Notes: generated by a model from the sequence alone, not told the origin. Positions 34,678-43,751 are shown, counted from the first letter of the stretch. The stretch is 64,000 bases of DNA from FEN-1279 sp964501535 (GCA_964501535.1 CAZCSV010000005.1:62001-126000); one strand, 5' to 3'. Numbers and translations are program-made.

Positions 34678-35601
34678 ATGTCAGTAATAAAGATAGAGAA
34701 TTTAAAAAAGGAATATTCATCAAAGAGTTTTTCAAAAAAGAAAATTCTTGCACTTGACGGAGTTTCTTTTGATGTCGGGGAAGGTGAAATTTTCGGTTTA
34801 CTGGGACCAAACGGAGCAGGAAAAACAACGCTGATTAAGATACTTCTTGGAATTACGTTTCCGACATCCGGTGGAGGGAAACTTTTTGAGAAAGATTTGA
34901 GAGAAGTAAAAATCAAAGCCCGTATAGGTTATTTACCGGAAAACCACAGTTTTCCAAGCTACTTTTCCGGAGAACAAGTTTTGCATCACTTCGGAAAATT
35001 AAGCGGGATGAATTCGGATGATGTAAAAAGAAGGAGTGAAGAATATCTCGATCTAGTAGGTCTGAAAGAATGGAAAAAAATAAAAATCAGAAAATATTCG
35101 AAAGGTATGATGCAGAGGATAGGACTTGCTCAGGCGATGATAAACAATCCCGATTTAATTTTCCTGGATGAGCCGACCGACGGAGTTGACCCAATCGGAA
35201 GAAAAGAAATCCGGGATGTTCTGTTAAATTTAAAGTCACAGGGAAAGACAATATTTTTAAATTCACATTTGCTCAGCGAAACGGAATTAATTTGTGACAG
35301 GGTAGCGATATTGAACAAAGGGAAGCTGATAAAAGAAGGGCGTGTTGACGATATTACATCCACGGACAGTTTTGCATTTGCAACGAGCGAATTAGATGAC
35401 GAAGTGTACAATTACCTTCTGAGTAATTATAAAGCGGTTATTCAGAGTAAAAATTATTTTCTTGTACCTGCGAGCAATCTGGAAGAGGTAAACAAAGTTA
35501 TAGATTTTTTAAGGTCAAAGAGCGTAATGATACAGAGCGTACAAAAGGAAAAAATAACGCTTGAAAGCAAATTTATAAATCTGATTGAACAAAAATTTTA
35601 A
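34678..35601 (+). CDS. ABC transporter ATP-binding protein (ABC-2 type)
   Basis: This 307-residue ATPase powers the adjacent permease. Walker A is GLLGPNGAGKTTL (about residues 39-51), the signature is KYSKGMMQRIGLAQAM, Walker B is LIFLDEPTDGVDP, and the switch histidine is in LNSHLLSE. The ~85-residue C-terminal extension is typical of ABC-2 exporters with a GldA/DrrA-like ATPase. The permease follows one base after the stop. The substrate is unknown. Confidence 0.93.
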   Translation: MSVIKIENLKKEYSSKSFSKKKILALDGVSFDVGEGEIFGLLGPNGAGKTTLIKILLGITFPTSGGGKLFEKDLREVKIKARIGYLPENHSFPSYFSGEQVLHHFGKLSGMNSDDVKRRSEEYLDLVGLKEWKKIKIRKYSKGMMQRIGLAQAMINNPDLIFLDEPTDGVDPIGRKEIRDVLLNLKSQGKTIFLNSHLLSETELICDRVAILNKGKLIKEGRVDDITSTDSFAFATSELDDEVYNYLLSNYKAVIQSKNYFLVPASNLEEVNKVIDFLRSKSVMIQSVQKEKITLESKFINLIEQKF

Positions 35602-35602
35602 A

Positions 35603-36433
35603 ATGGAATTAATTACTTTTATATCGGGAATCATAAGAGAGGCTTTTGCAAAAAAGATAATACTGTCGATATTTATATTCTTCTCTCTAATTATACTGTT
35701 CATAACATTTGCCGCTACGAACGAAGGGGTAACCGGAATGCTGGCATTCCTCGAGGCGTCCGGAGGGAATGCCGATTACAGGAGCGCCGTGATATATTTT
35801 GAATCTAATATTTCGTCAAAGATACCGATGTTCATGCTGATTGCATTTTACATTATTATTGTATCCTCATTTATTCCTTCGATGCTTCAGAAGGGGCATA
35901 TCGATTTACTTTTATCCAAGCCGATAAGCAGGACAAAGATAGTATTGGGACATTTGCTTGCGGGAACGATATTTGCGTTTTTATCATCGCTATTATTGCT
36001 AGGTATAATCTGGCTGATAGTTTCTTCGAAAACCGGTGTGTGGCATATACCTTTTTTATATTCCATTTTATGGTTTACTTTAATTTTTCTTGTAATGTAT
36101 TCTTTTGTGATTTTGATTGGATTTCTGACGAAGAATACAATTCTGAGCATATTAATAAGCCTAATTTTATTTTTTCCGATTTCATGGATATTTTATCTTC
36201 TGAATTTTGTAACAAAAAAAGGAGAGCAGTTTTTTTCGCTGGGAGCGGTGACTGAATTTATTATTAAGTTTTTCTATTATATTTTGCCGAAACCGTGGGA
36301 TTTGGCGGATTTGTGCGAGAACACGATTAAAATGGAATCGTTGAGTTCAATCCAGCCGATTATTTCATCCGTTCTATTTATTGGAGTTATGATATCACTT
36401 TCGATATGGTATTTTAACCGAAAAGATTATTGA
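35603..36433 (+). CDS. ABC-2 type transporter permease
   Basis: The 276-residue protein has six hydrophobic segments and a large extracytoplasmic loop (GVTGMLAFLEASGGNADY...ESNISSK) after the first, as in ABC-2 permeases related to NatB/GldF. The start is ATG 35603, one base after the ATPase stop; an upstream TTG at 35585 would overlap that gene and is less likely. The phrase HIDLLLSKPISRTKIVLGHL is the conserved cytoplasmic loop that contacts the ATPase. A lipoprotein gene follows by 1 bp. Confidence 0.88.
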   Translation: MELITFISGIIREAFAKKIILSIFIFFSLIILFITFAATNEGVTGMLAFLEASGGNADYRSAVIYFESNISSKIPMFMLIAFYIIIVSSFIPSMLQKGHIDLLLSKPISRTKIVLGHLLAGTIFAFLSSLLLLGIIWLIVSSKTGVWHIPFLYSILWFTLIFLVMYSFVILIGFLTKNTILSILISLILFFPISWIFYLLNFVTKKGEQFFSLGAVTEFIIKFFYYILPKPWDLADLCENTIKMESLSSIQPIISSVLFIGVMISLSIWYFNRKDY

Positions 36434-36434
36434 T

Positions 36435-37505
36435 ATGAAAAAATATTTTTTATTTTTTTCTCTTTATTTTTTATTTTTATTTATCGGGTGCAGCAATAAG
36501 CCGTCTCCAGAAAAACTACCCTTATCTGTAAAAGCAACCCTGCCGCTGTTGCAGGAGTCCCCGCAGTTTTTGATGTATATGAATTTCAAAGAGATGAGAG
36601 CGACAGGATTTTGGAAAGAGAATATATCGGATTCCATTTTAAATGCAGAGAGAAATTTCGGGAATTTGCTGTACACGTTTAAACTTGCAACCGGAGCATC
36701 GATATCCGAAGGGATAGATGAATTATTTTTTTCCAACGCATGGCTCGGAGAGAATTCAATAGTGTTAAAAGGAATATTCGACAAGGAAAAACTCGATAAT
36801 TATATATCGAAGGACACGTTATTCAAAAAAACAATAAAGCCGGACGGTACTAATGTTTACATGTGCAAAGAGAACGAATTATTTTTCTTTTTCAAGGATA
36901 ATTTTACTTTATGTGCGAGCAACTATTTGAAAAGGATAGACGAAATGATAGCGGTCACGGATACATCGGTTAATTCGGGTTTAATGAAGAATAGGAACAT
37001 GCTTGATGCAATCGAAGCGGCGGTCTACAAGGAGAATCTCTGGATGATATCGACAGAGAAGGCATTCATACGTGGAATTCTCACGAACTTCATACAGACA
37101 AGGTCATCCGAATCGGAATCAGGGATGTTTGATATAAAAGATTCCGCCGGCATAATTCAGGATTCGGTCGGCAGGTCGGAGGACAGGATTTTGAATGAGA
37201 TGTATAAAAACATAAATTCGTTTATATTATCGGGCAAGATGAAAGACGATATGAAATTGGTAATTCAGTTTGAATGCATTGACAATAAGAGTGCCGATGC
37301 GTTTGAAAAGCTGATGAACGGGATGATAGCTCTGGTGAAGTTAAGCTCCAATATTAAAAAGGAAAAGACATCAACTGCAATAGAAAACATACTCGAGAAC
37401 ATTACAATAAAATCATACGACAAGTCTTTGCAAATAAGTGTCGAGATTAATCAGAAAAACATAAATGACTTCAGGAGCAATACATTACTCAAAAAACCAA
37501 ATTAG
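36435..37505 (+). CDS. Lipoprotein of unknown function, next to ABC exporter
   Basis: The 356-residue product has a lipoprotein signal with lipobox FIGC (Cys19). The mature part starts NKPSPEKLPLS and resembles large, mixed alpha/beta periplasmic lipoproteins (phrases FLMYMNFKEMRATG, GASISEGIDELFF, FKDNFTLCASNYLKRIDEM) with alternating hydrophobic strands. No catalytic motif is visible. It starts one base after the permease stop, so it is co-translated with the exporter and is probably an accessory protein. The C-terminus lacks a sorting signal. Confidence 0.7.
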   Translation: MKKYFLFFSLYFLFLFIGCSNKPSPEKLPLSVKATLPLLQESPQFLMYMNFKEMRATGFWKENISDSILNAERNFGNLLYTFKLATGASISEGIDELFFSNAWLGENSIVLKGIFDKEKLDNYISKDTLFKKTIKPDGTNVYMCKENELFFFFKDNFTLCASNYLKRIDEMIAVTDTSVNSGLMKNRNMLDAIEAAVYKENLWMISTEKAFIRGILTNFIQTRSSESESGMFDIKDSAGIIQDSVGRSEDRILNEMYKNINSFILSGKMKDDMKLVIQFECIDNKSADAFEKLMNGMIALVKLSSNIKKEKTSTAIENILENITIKSYDKSLQISVEINQKNINDFRSNTLLKKPN

Positions 37506-37511
37506 CATAAA

Positions 37512-38531
37512 TTATTTAACATTTACAAAACTCTCGGCAGTTTTTACATCTTCTTCGCTTCCAATGAAGAGCGGTATTCTCTGGTGAAGGTCTACAGGTT
37601 CGATTTCGAGGATTCTCGCTTTGCCGTTGCTGGCTCTGCCTCCCGCCTGTTCGACTATCATGCTTAGCGGATTAGCCTCATACATCAATCTAAGCTTTCC
37701 GTTTTTATTTTTATCATCGGCAGGGTAAATGAATATTCCGCCATACAATAAATTCCTGTGAAAGTCCGCAACGAGTGAGCCGACATATCTGGAAGTATAT
37801 GGTCTGCCGGTTTCTTTGTCATTTTGTTTTAAATAATTTATATAATTTTTCATACCGCCGGACCACTTTGAAAAGTTGCCTTCATTGACAGAATATGTCC
37901 TGGATTTTTTCGGGATTTTCATATTTTCATAAGACAATAAAAATTCTCCGACTGACGGGTCGAGAGTAAATCCGTGAACGCCATTGCCCGCGGTATAGAC
38001 CATTATTGTGCTCGAGCCATAGACTACGTATCCTGCGGCTATCTGCTTTAAACCTTTTTGGAGGCAGTCTTCGAGTGTAGCGGGACCGCTTTTCGAAATT
38101 CTTTTATAAATCGAAAAAATAGTTCCAATAGAAATATTGGCGTCTATATTGGAGGAGCCGTCGAGGGGATCGAAGTGAACGATATATTTATTCAGGACGT
38201 CGTGGTGAAAATATTTATCTTCCATCGGAATAAATGTTTCATCTTCTTCCGAGCAGACAGCGCAGGCGTGTCCGCCGATTTTCATCATATGTGTGAGCGT
38301 TTCGTTCGCATAGACATCGAGTTTCTTAACTTCTTCGCCCTGGACATTTTCGTCACCTGTCAGACCGAGAATATCAATCAATCCGGCACGATTAACTTCA
38401 AGTGAGATTACCTTGCAAGCAAGGGCCAAATCATACAGCAGGTCCGAAAGCTGTCCCGTAGCTTCGGGGAATTTTCTTTCCTCCTCGATAATGTGTCTGT
38501 AGAGCGTAGTGAATTTTTTAATCATACCCAA
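37512..38531 (-). CDS. fbp: Fructose-1,6-bisphosphatase class I
   Basis: The 339-residue enzyme hydrolyses fructose-1,6-bisphosphate in gluconeogenesis. It has the class I metal-binding stretch VHFDPLDGSSNIDANISIG and the CSEEDE upstream metal residues, plus YVGSLVADFHRNLLYGGIF and LMYEANPLSMIVEQAGG near the C-terminus. Length is normal. Its ATG lies at the very edge of a 9-bp repeat array (38530-38628), so its upstream promoter must lie within or beyond the array, near the four-helix-bundle gene. Confidence 0.96.
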   Translation of the reverse strand: MGMIKKFTTLYRHIIEEERKFPEATGQLSDLLYDLALACKVISLEVNRAGLIDILGLTGDENVQGEEVKKLDVYANETLTHMMKIGGHACAVCSEEDETFIPMEDKYFHHDVLNKYIVHFDPLDGSSNIDANISIGTIFSIYKRISKSGPATLEDCLQKGLKQIAAGYVVYGSSTIMVYTAGNGVHGFTLDPSVGEFLLSYENMKIPKKSRTYSVNEGNFSKWSGGMKNYINYLKQNDKETGRPYTSRYVGSLVADFHRNLLYGGIFIYPADDKNKNGKLRLMYEANPLSMIVEQAGGRASNGKARILEIEPVDLHQRIPLFIGSEEDVKTAESFVNVK

Positions 38532-38628
38532 GTTTATAAAGTTTGTAAAGTTATAAAGTTTGTCAAGTTTATCAAGTTTATCAAGTTTGTCAAGTTTATC
38601 AAGTTTATCAAGTTTATCAAGTTTTTAA
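38530..38628. repeat. 9-bp tandem array, about eleven CAAGTTTAT-type units
   Basis: Units of 8-9 bp (AAGTTTATA, AAGTTTGTC, AAGTTTATC) follow one another without gaps from the fbp start to the 3' end of the four-helix-bundle gene. The TGA stop codon and last codon of that gene fall within the array. Orientation is opposite to the array at 38981-39018, so the gene is bracketed by inverted arrays. Confidence 0.88.
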
Positions 38629-38967
38629 AGCTTTAATAAAACCGGATAACATTTTTGAAATTTCCATTACATCATTAATTAATTTATCAGATTGTTCTTT
38701 AGTTATAAAATTTAAATCCAAAGCTAAATGCAGCATACTCCTGACTTCCCCGGCACTACCTTTTGAAATATATAAAAATTGAACAAGTTCTTTGTTCGTT
38801 TTTCTTTCGTATCCTTCGGCAATGTTATTCATAATGGATATAGACGCTCTATAAATTTGAGATTTAAAATTAAAATCTCTATGATTATCAAAAGCCTTAT
38901 AAATTTTTATGGTAAAGTTTTTAGCTTTTTGCCATACCACAATATCCTCAAAATTTTCTATTTTCAT
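38617..38967 (-). CDS. Four-helix-bundle protein (23S rRNA intervening-sequence/S23 family)
   Basis: The 116-residue protein matches the S23/IVP family: ENFEDIVVWQKAKNFTIKIY near the N-terminus, FNFKSQIYRASISIMNNIAEGYER, then a FLYISKGSAGEVRSMLHLA helix. These form a pentameric four-helix bundle; relatives occur in 23S rRNA intervening sequences and as Avd of diversity-generating retroelements, but no reverse transcriptase or rRNA gene is nearby. Both flanks are 9-bp arrays in opposite orientation and the reading frame ends inside one. Such genes are often dispersed and possibly mobile. Function is unknown. Confidence 0.9.
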   Translation of the reverse strand: MKIENFEDIVVWQKAKNFTIKIYKAFDNHRDFNFKSQIYRASISIMNNIAEGYERKTNKELVQFLYISKGSAGEVRSMLHLALDLNFITKEQSDKLINDVMEISKMLSGFIKALKT

Positions 38968-38980
38968 AAATATAATAGAC

Positions 38981-39018
38981 CTTACTTTATGAACTTTATA
39001 AACCTGATAAACTTTATA
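38981..39018. repeat. 9-bp array on the 5' side of the four-helix-bundle gene
   Basis: ACTTTATGAACTTTATAAACCTGATAAACTTTATA-type sequence gives about four 9-bp units on the plus strand. The radA stop codon (39014-39016) lies inside. Together with 38530-38628 it makes an inverted pair around the 38617-38967 gene. Confidence 0.75.
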
Positions 39019-40381
39019 CTAACAGAGAGATTGCGTCTTTGATTCTTTCCACTCCCAAGATTTGAATCTTATATTTGTTAACATTAATATTCTTTAAATT
39101 GTTCTTAGGTACGATAATTTTTTTAAATCCGAGTTTAGAGGCTTCGTTAATGCGTTTTTCAATATTCGAAATCGTCCTGATTTCGCCCGCCAGTCCGACT
39201 TCTCCGAGGATTACGGTTTCGGAATCTACGGGAATATCCTTGAAGGAGGAATAGACAGCCATAGCGGCGGCGAGGTCAATTGCGGGCTCGTCTATTTTCA
39301 CTCCGCCGGCGATATTCAGAAATATGTCATATTTATTAAGATAGAGTCCGAGTTTTTTTTCAAGCACAGCGATTAAAATATTCGTTCGTTTATAGTCCAG
39401 ACCCATAGAAGTTCTCTGCGGAATACCGTAGCTTGTTGAAGTTACGAGTGCCTGAACCTCGATAAGTATGGGGCGTGTGCCTTCTATTGCTGAGGAGATA
39501 ATACATCCCGATGCGCCGTAATTTCTTTGTGAAAGGAAAACTTCGCTGGGATTCGGTACTTCCTTTAGTCCCATATCGGTCATTTCGAAGATTCCGATTT
39601 CGTTTGTAGAGCCGAAGCGGTTTTTCATGCTTCTTAAAATCCTATAGAAGTGAGTACGCTCGCCTTCGAACTGCAGTACCACGTCCACCATATGTTCCAG
39701 AACTTTCGGACCCGCAATCGAGCCGTCTTTAGTGATGTGTCCTACAATAAAGGTCGGAATGTTATACTGCTTAGCGATTTTAATCAGCAGTGAAGTCGAT
39801 TCACGCAGTTGAGAAATCGTGCCCGGAGAGCTTTCGATTTCGGGGCGATAGACGGTTTGAATAGAGTCTATAACTATTATATCCGGTCTTTCATTTTCTA
39901 TTACGGCTGAAATTATTTCGAGGTCAGTTTCTGAGAGAATCAAAAAGTTATGTAAATCATAGTTTAGTCTTTCGCATCTTAATTTGATTTGAGTAGCGGA
40001 TTCTTCTCCGCTTACATACAAGATTTTTTTTCCGTCGAGTTTATTTGCAATCTGCAGCATCAGTGTGGATTTTCCTATACCCGGGTCGCCGCCGATTAAG
40101 ATTACAGAGCCGTTAACGATACCACCGCCGAGGACTCTATCGAGTTCTTCAATTCCGGTATTAAATCTCGGTTCGGTCGAGTGTTTTACATCAGAAATTC
40201 TATTAAGCTCCGCAGATTGTGATTTAAGAGAGGAAGTTTTGCTTAATTTCCTTTTATCGGTCTGGATTATTTCCTCGACGAATGTATTCCACTCGTTGCA
40301 TTCTGGGCATTTACCCGTCCAGCGGGGGGTGGAATAGCCGCAACTCTGGCAAACATATTTTGTCTTAACTTTTCCGCTCAT
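39014..40381 (-). CDS. radA: DNA repair protein RadA
   Basis: RadA (Sms) is a RecA-like ATPase that promotes branch migration and recombination. The 455-residue protein has an N-terminal zinc finger (CQSCGYSTPRWTGKCPEC, residues 11-28), Walker A GGDPGIGKST (97-106), the RadA-specific KNRFG motif near residue 254, and a C-terminal Lon-like domain with GEVGLAGEIRT. Length is normal. The last codon and TAA stop lie in the 38981 repeat array. Upstream is a large gene-free region (40382-40975). Confidence 0.96.
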   Translation of the reverse strand: MSGKVKTKYVCQSCGYSTPRWTGKCPECNEWNTFVEEIIQTDKRKLSKTSSLKSQSAELNRISDVKHSTEPRFNTGIEELDRVLGGGIVNGSVILIGGDPGIGKSTLMLQIANKLDGKKILYVSGEESATQIKLRCERLNYDLHNFLILSETDLEIISAVIENERPDIIVIDSIQTVYRPEIESSPGTISQLRESTSLLIKIAKQYNIPTFIVGHITKDGSIAGPKVLEHMVDVVLQFEGERTHFYRILRSMKNRFGSTNEIGIFEMTDMGLKEVPNPSEVFLSQRNYGASGCIISSAIEGTRPILIEVQALVTSTSYGIPQRTSMGLDYKRTNILIAVLEKKLGLYLNKYDIFLNIAGGVKIDEPAIDLAAAMAVYSSFKDIPVDSETVILGEVGLAGEIRTISNIEKRINEASKLGFKKIIVPKNNLKNINVNKYKIQILGVERIKDAISLLV

Positions 40382-40975
40382 AGATTTTCTAATTGATTAG
40401 TGTTGACCTTAATATAAAAAAACTAAATGTTTATTGAAATAAAATAAAAGCTATTGTTTAAAAAAGCATTACCACTTAGGCACTAAGGATACTGAAAAAA
40501 AAGTGTTGAACTTTTGTAGCACTTTTGTTGCTCTATTGTGAATTTAAGCAAAAAATGAAGGATTATAAAAGAGTGAAAAAAAAAGTGTCTCACTTTTGTC
40601 TCAGTTTTGTCTCACTTTTTGAAGATAAGGCATACTTATCCCTGAACTTATATTTCAAAGAACTTTAAATTTACCCATAATAATATATGGTATTTTTTTC
40701 CAATTGTCAATGATAAATTTTAAAATGTTAAATGAATAGTTGTATTAATTCGTTGTTGGTGATGTCCGCCTGCGGCGGAGTAAACACCAACAACGGCGAA
40801 ATGTATCGGGAGTCTCCAAAGAACGGAAGACTCCCCGACACTTTAAAATTAAAAAAGTGTTGAAAAATTCTACAATTTTTTGATTTTATTGTTTTATCAT
40901 ATATTTATCGTTAATTTCTAAAACGTATATATATAAGGTAAAATCTATTTTCAAAAACCTTAAAATTAATCAAAA
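40382..40975. other. 594-bp gene-free region with several hairpins
   Basis: No gene is visible. Two AAAAGTG/CACTTTT hairpins lie at 40499-40526 and 40581-40597, the latter running into three 11-bp units GTCTCACTTTT at 40587-40619. A double stem-loop follows at 40751-40795 (CGTTGTTGGTG / CACCAACAACG around TCCGCC-TGC-GGCGGA), then TCGGGAGTCT / AGACTCCCCGA (40806-40838, one bulge) and ACACTTT / AAAAGTGT (40838-40860). The order is compact enough to suggest a non-coding or mobile palindromic element between radA and the A/T-rich island. No promoter or gene can be assigned. Confidence 0.6.
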
Positions 40976-41794
40976 ATGAGCAAAATTATTTTAAAAGAAA
41001 AAATTACAAAAGGTGATTTTTTAATTGAAGAGTTAAATGAAGTTTTAAAAGGGATAAAATCGGAGCACTATTACAATTATTATTTTATTAACACCGGATT
41101 TATGAGTGATAATAATTCAATGTTTAAGATAATAAAGCAGAAATTAATTGAGCAAAAAAAATTAAATACTGAAAAGGTTATAAAAAACTTTTTTTTCAGG
41201 TATTATGCAGATTTTAAAAAAAAGAATATTAGTGATAAGATATTAATTTATAATTCATTTGTAGAATCAAAAACGCAGTTAGAATATCTAGAATCGATTG
41301 GAATAACGGAAAAAGAATTGACTGCTGAACTTAAAAAAGGACCTCCAGAATTAATTGAACTTGCTCTTAATAATGAATTTTATTTAAAGAAAAAAAGATA
41401 TGCTAATGATTTTGTAAGGAAAGGAGGCGTGGTCGTCCAATTTAATCAAAAATATTCGAAAGACAGGAATATTCTGGAAGATTTCATCGGTTATGACGAT
41501 TTTGAATATCCAAAGATTCATACAATTTCTTTTTATTTTAACGATAACCTTTTTGATAATATTATTAACCTAAGTGATGGGTATAGGATATTGAATAAAA
41601 ACGAATTGTTAAATTTAAATATTGACGATACTAATATCGTTTTTTTAAAACAAGTAAATATTAAAGTATCCGGGGAAAATTTAAAGAATAAAATTTTAGT
41701 TGAATATAATTTTTCTAAAAAATTGAATATATTTACAGGTCAACTTATCGATTGTAATAAACTCTGGTCGAGGGTTTTTAAAGAGGATTATTAA
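40976..41794 (+). CDS. Unknown protein of an A/T-rich island
   Basis: No family is recognised. The 272-residue product is rich in Asn, Lys, Ile and Phe, soluble, without signal peptide or membrane helix. An N-terminal helical part (for example KGDFLIEELNEVLKGIKSEH) contains several aromatic positions, followed by GPPELIELALNNEF and a C-terminal strand-rich part (NIVFLKQVNIKVSG, ILVEYNFSKKLNIF). Base use is visibly much more A/T-rich than the flanking genes, which suggests recent acquisition. It lies 32 bp before the UDG-like gene in the same direction, so the two are probably an operon. A nucleic-acid-handling or defence role is only an idea from the neighbour. Confidence 0.55.
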   Translation: MSKIILKEKITKGDFLIEELNEVLKGIKSEHYYNYYFINTGFMSDNNSMFKIIKQKLIEQKKLNTEKVIKNFFFRYYADFKKKNISDKILIYNSFVESKTQLEYLESIGITEKELTAELKKGPPELIELALNNEFYLKKKRYANDFVRKGGVVVQFNQKYSKDRNILEDFIGYDDFEYPKIHTISFYFNDNLFDNIINLSDGYRILNKNELLNLNIDDTNIVFLKQVNIKVSGENLKNKILVEYNFSKKLNIFTGQLIDCNKLWSRVFKEDY

Positions 41795-41826
41795 TAAAAA
41801 ATTTTTAAAAATTAAAATAAAACTAC

Positions 41827-42681
41827 ATGGATATAAAGATATCAATTAGAAATTTTATGGAAAAATATCAAAATGTTGAGTATAATTTAAATTATAGAGA
41901 AGGATTGTTGAAAGAATTTTTAAAACTAGTAAATGAAATTTTTGAGGAAGATTATAAACAAATTAAGGAAAAAGGTAAGGAAAAGGCGGAAGAATTTAAA
42001 AATTTAAGTTATTCAATATTTTATACAAATCCTTTACAGACTTTAAAAAAAGGCGACATATATTATATGGCTTTAAATCCAGGAGGTAGTGAAGATTTTC
42101 CATATGATTTTGAAAAATATGACGATTGGATTGAATCGGGTATGGAAAATTATAATGCTTTTGAAAATGAAAATTGGAAAGGTGGAGATAATAAAAACAT
42201 AGGTCAACATTTTTTACAAAAGAGAACAATAAAAATATTAAATATTATAATAGAAAAAATAAATAGAAATTTAAAGATATCTGATATATTATGCACTAAT
42301 TTAATTTTTTATCGTTCTTCGGATTATAATAGTTTATTAAAAAAAAGAAGTAATTTTTTTGAATTCCATAAATTATTTTTAAATATAGTGAAACCAAAAA
42401 TAATTATTTGTAATGGCAATGGAGTTTGGAATTCAGCATTTACAGTAATTGGAAATTCCAATATTTTTAATCTATTAAATGAGCAACAATCAAATTTTGT
42501 AGTTAATCAGTTCAATTTAAGTAAAAAATTTAATTTAAAATGGTTTCTTACAAAAAAAGATGAATGGAATAGAGAAAAAATACTTGTTTTAGGTTTACCG
42601 CATTTAAGTAGATGCGACCCAAATACATATCCTGAAAAATATATAAAGAAAATTGAAGAGATATTAAATAATAATTTTTAA
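41827..42681 (+). CDS. Uracil-DNA-glycosylase-superfamily-like protein of an A/T-rich island
   Basis: The 284-residue protein shows, in order, the three landmarks of the UDG superfamily. YYMALNPGGSED (about 79-90) resembles the G-x-N-P-G first motif, PKIIICNGNG (about 190-199) the central glycine-rich strand, and GLPHLSR (about 256-262) the H-P/L-S second motif. The spacing is longer than in small UDGs and no known subfamily matches, so catalysis is unproven. Composition is strongly A/T-rich, as in the partner gene 40976. The pair could be a base-excision or nucleotide-recognising accessory system. The alternative is an unrelated alpha/beta protein with chance motifs. Confidence 0.5.
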   Translation: MDIKISIRNFMEKYQNVEYNLNYREGLLKEFLKLVNEIFEEDYKQIKEKGKEKAEEFKNLSYSIFYTNPLQTLKKGDIYYMALNPGGSEDFPYDFEKYDDWIESGMENYNAFENENWKGGDNKNIGQHFLQKRTIKILNIIIEKINRNLKISDILCTNLIFYRSSDYNSLLKKRSNFFEFHKLFLNIVKPKIIICNGNGVWNSAFTVIGNSNIFNLLNEQQSNFVVNQFNLSKKFNLKWFLTKKDEWNREKILVLGLPHLSRCDPNTYPEKYIKKIEEILNNNF

Positions 42682-42782
42682 TATATTATTCATATTAAAT
42701 AAAATTACTGTTCCATTTTTACATTCTTATTTGTCTGCTCATTTTCATATTATTTTACATACTTATAAAGTATTTTTGATTT

Positions 42783-43751
42783 ATGACTGAAATTACGAAA
42801 AAGACGGATATAGCTGTTTCGGAGATATTGAAGGGGAATGTGGTGGCATTGCCTACGGAGACGGTATACGGACTTGGTGCGAACGGATTGAACAAGAACG
42901 CTGTGCTGAAAATTTACGAAGTAAAGAAGCGTCCGCATTTCAATCCGCTGATACTGCATTTATACGGCATAGAAGAGTTGAGGAAATATGCGAAGAACAT
43001 TCCCGATGAAGTATACAAGCTTGCGGAAAGCTACTCGCCGGGACCGATAACATTTGTGCTCGAGAAAAAGGCAAGGATTCCGGATATAGCAACGGCGGGG
43101 CTGGACAGTGTAGCGATACGTTTCCCTTCGCATAGAATGTTCCGCAGGGTATTAAAGGAATGCGGAGTACCGATAGCGGCACCGAGTGCGAACATGTTCG
43201 GAAGGATTTCTCCCGTAACGGCGAGAGATGTATACAAGGAGCTGAGGGGAAAGATAAATTATATACTCGACGGCGGGAAATGCGAGGTGGGGATAGAATC
43301 TACGGTAATAAGTTTTCTCGATGATAAAATTAAGATTTTAAGGCCGGGATTTATAACACAGAGTGATATAGAAAAGGTAACGGGATATAAGTTAAGAAGC
43401 AGAAGAGTAAAAAAGCATTCGGAGGAGAAAAAATATTTATCGCCGGGAATGCTGAAGAGTCATTACGCGCCGCTGACGCCTTTATATATCGTTGAAGATT
43501 TGAATTCGCTGACAAAAATCACCAGGCAGAATTTTTATCACATAGACTTATCGAGGTACAAAAATCTTAAATCGACAGCATCGAATTTATTTAAAGAATT
43601 CAGAACAGCTGACGAGAAGAAGGTAGATTTCATCACGATACAGAAGGTAGAAAACACGGGGCTGGGGATTGCAATAAACGACAGGATTGAGAAGGCGAGT
43701 TCGGGAAGCATAGAGCTGGTAAGCGACAAAATAAATTCATATTTAGTATAG
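42783..43751 (+). CDS. Threonylcarbamoyl-AMP synthase (Sua5 type)
   Basis: This 322-residue enzyme makes threonylcarbamoyl-AMP for tRNA t6A modification. The YrdC domain begins GNVVALPTETVYGLGANG, with KKRPHFNPLILHL, GVPIAAPSANMFGRISPV and ILDGGKCEVGIESTV. The C-terminal Sua5 domain, starting near residue 240 after SPGMLKSHYAPLTPLYI, shows that this is the long Sua5 form, not the short YrdC/TsaC form. It overlaps the next gene by one base (stop TAG / start GTG). A housekeeping gene at the head of a surface-protein cluster is notable. Confidence 0.93.
   Translation: MTEITKKTDIAVSEILKGNVVALPTETVYGLGANGLNKNAVLKIYEVKKRPHFNPLILHLYGIEELRKYAKNIPDEVYKLAESYSPGPITFVLEKKARIPDIATAGLDSVAIRFPSHRMFRRVLKECGVPIAAPSANMFGRISPVTARDVYKELRGKINYILDGGKCEVGIESTVISFLDDKIKILRPGFITQSDIEKVTGYKLRSRRVKKHSEEKKYLSPGMLKSHYAPLTPLYIVEDLNSLTKITRQNFYHIDLSRYKNLKSTASNLFKEFRTADEKKVDFITIQKVENTGLGIAINDRIEKASSGSIELVSDKINSYLV

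Noticed and set aside
38617..38967. Diversity-generating retroelement (Avd-like protein)
   Set aside because: No reverse transcriptase, template/variable repeat pair or target gene is visible nearby; only the four-helix-bundle fold is shared.
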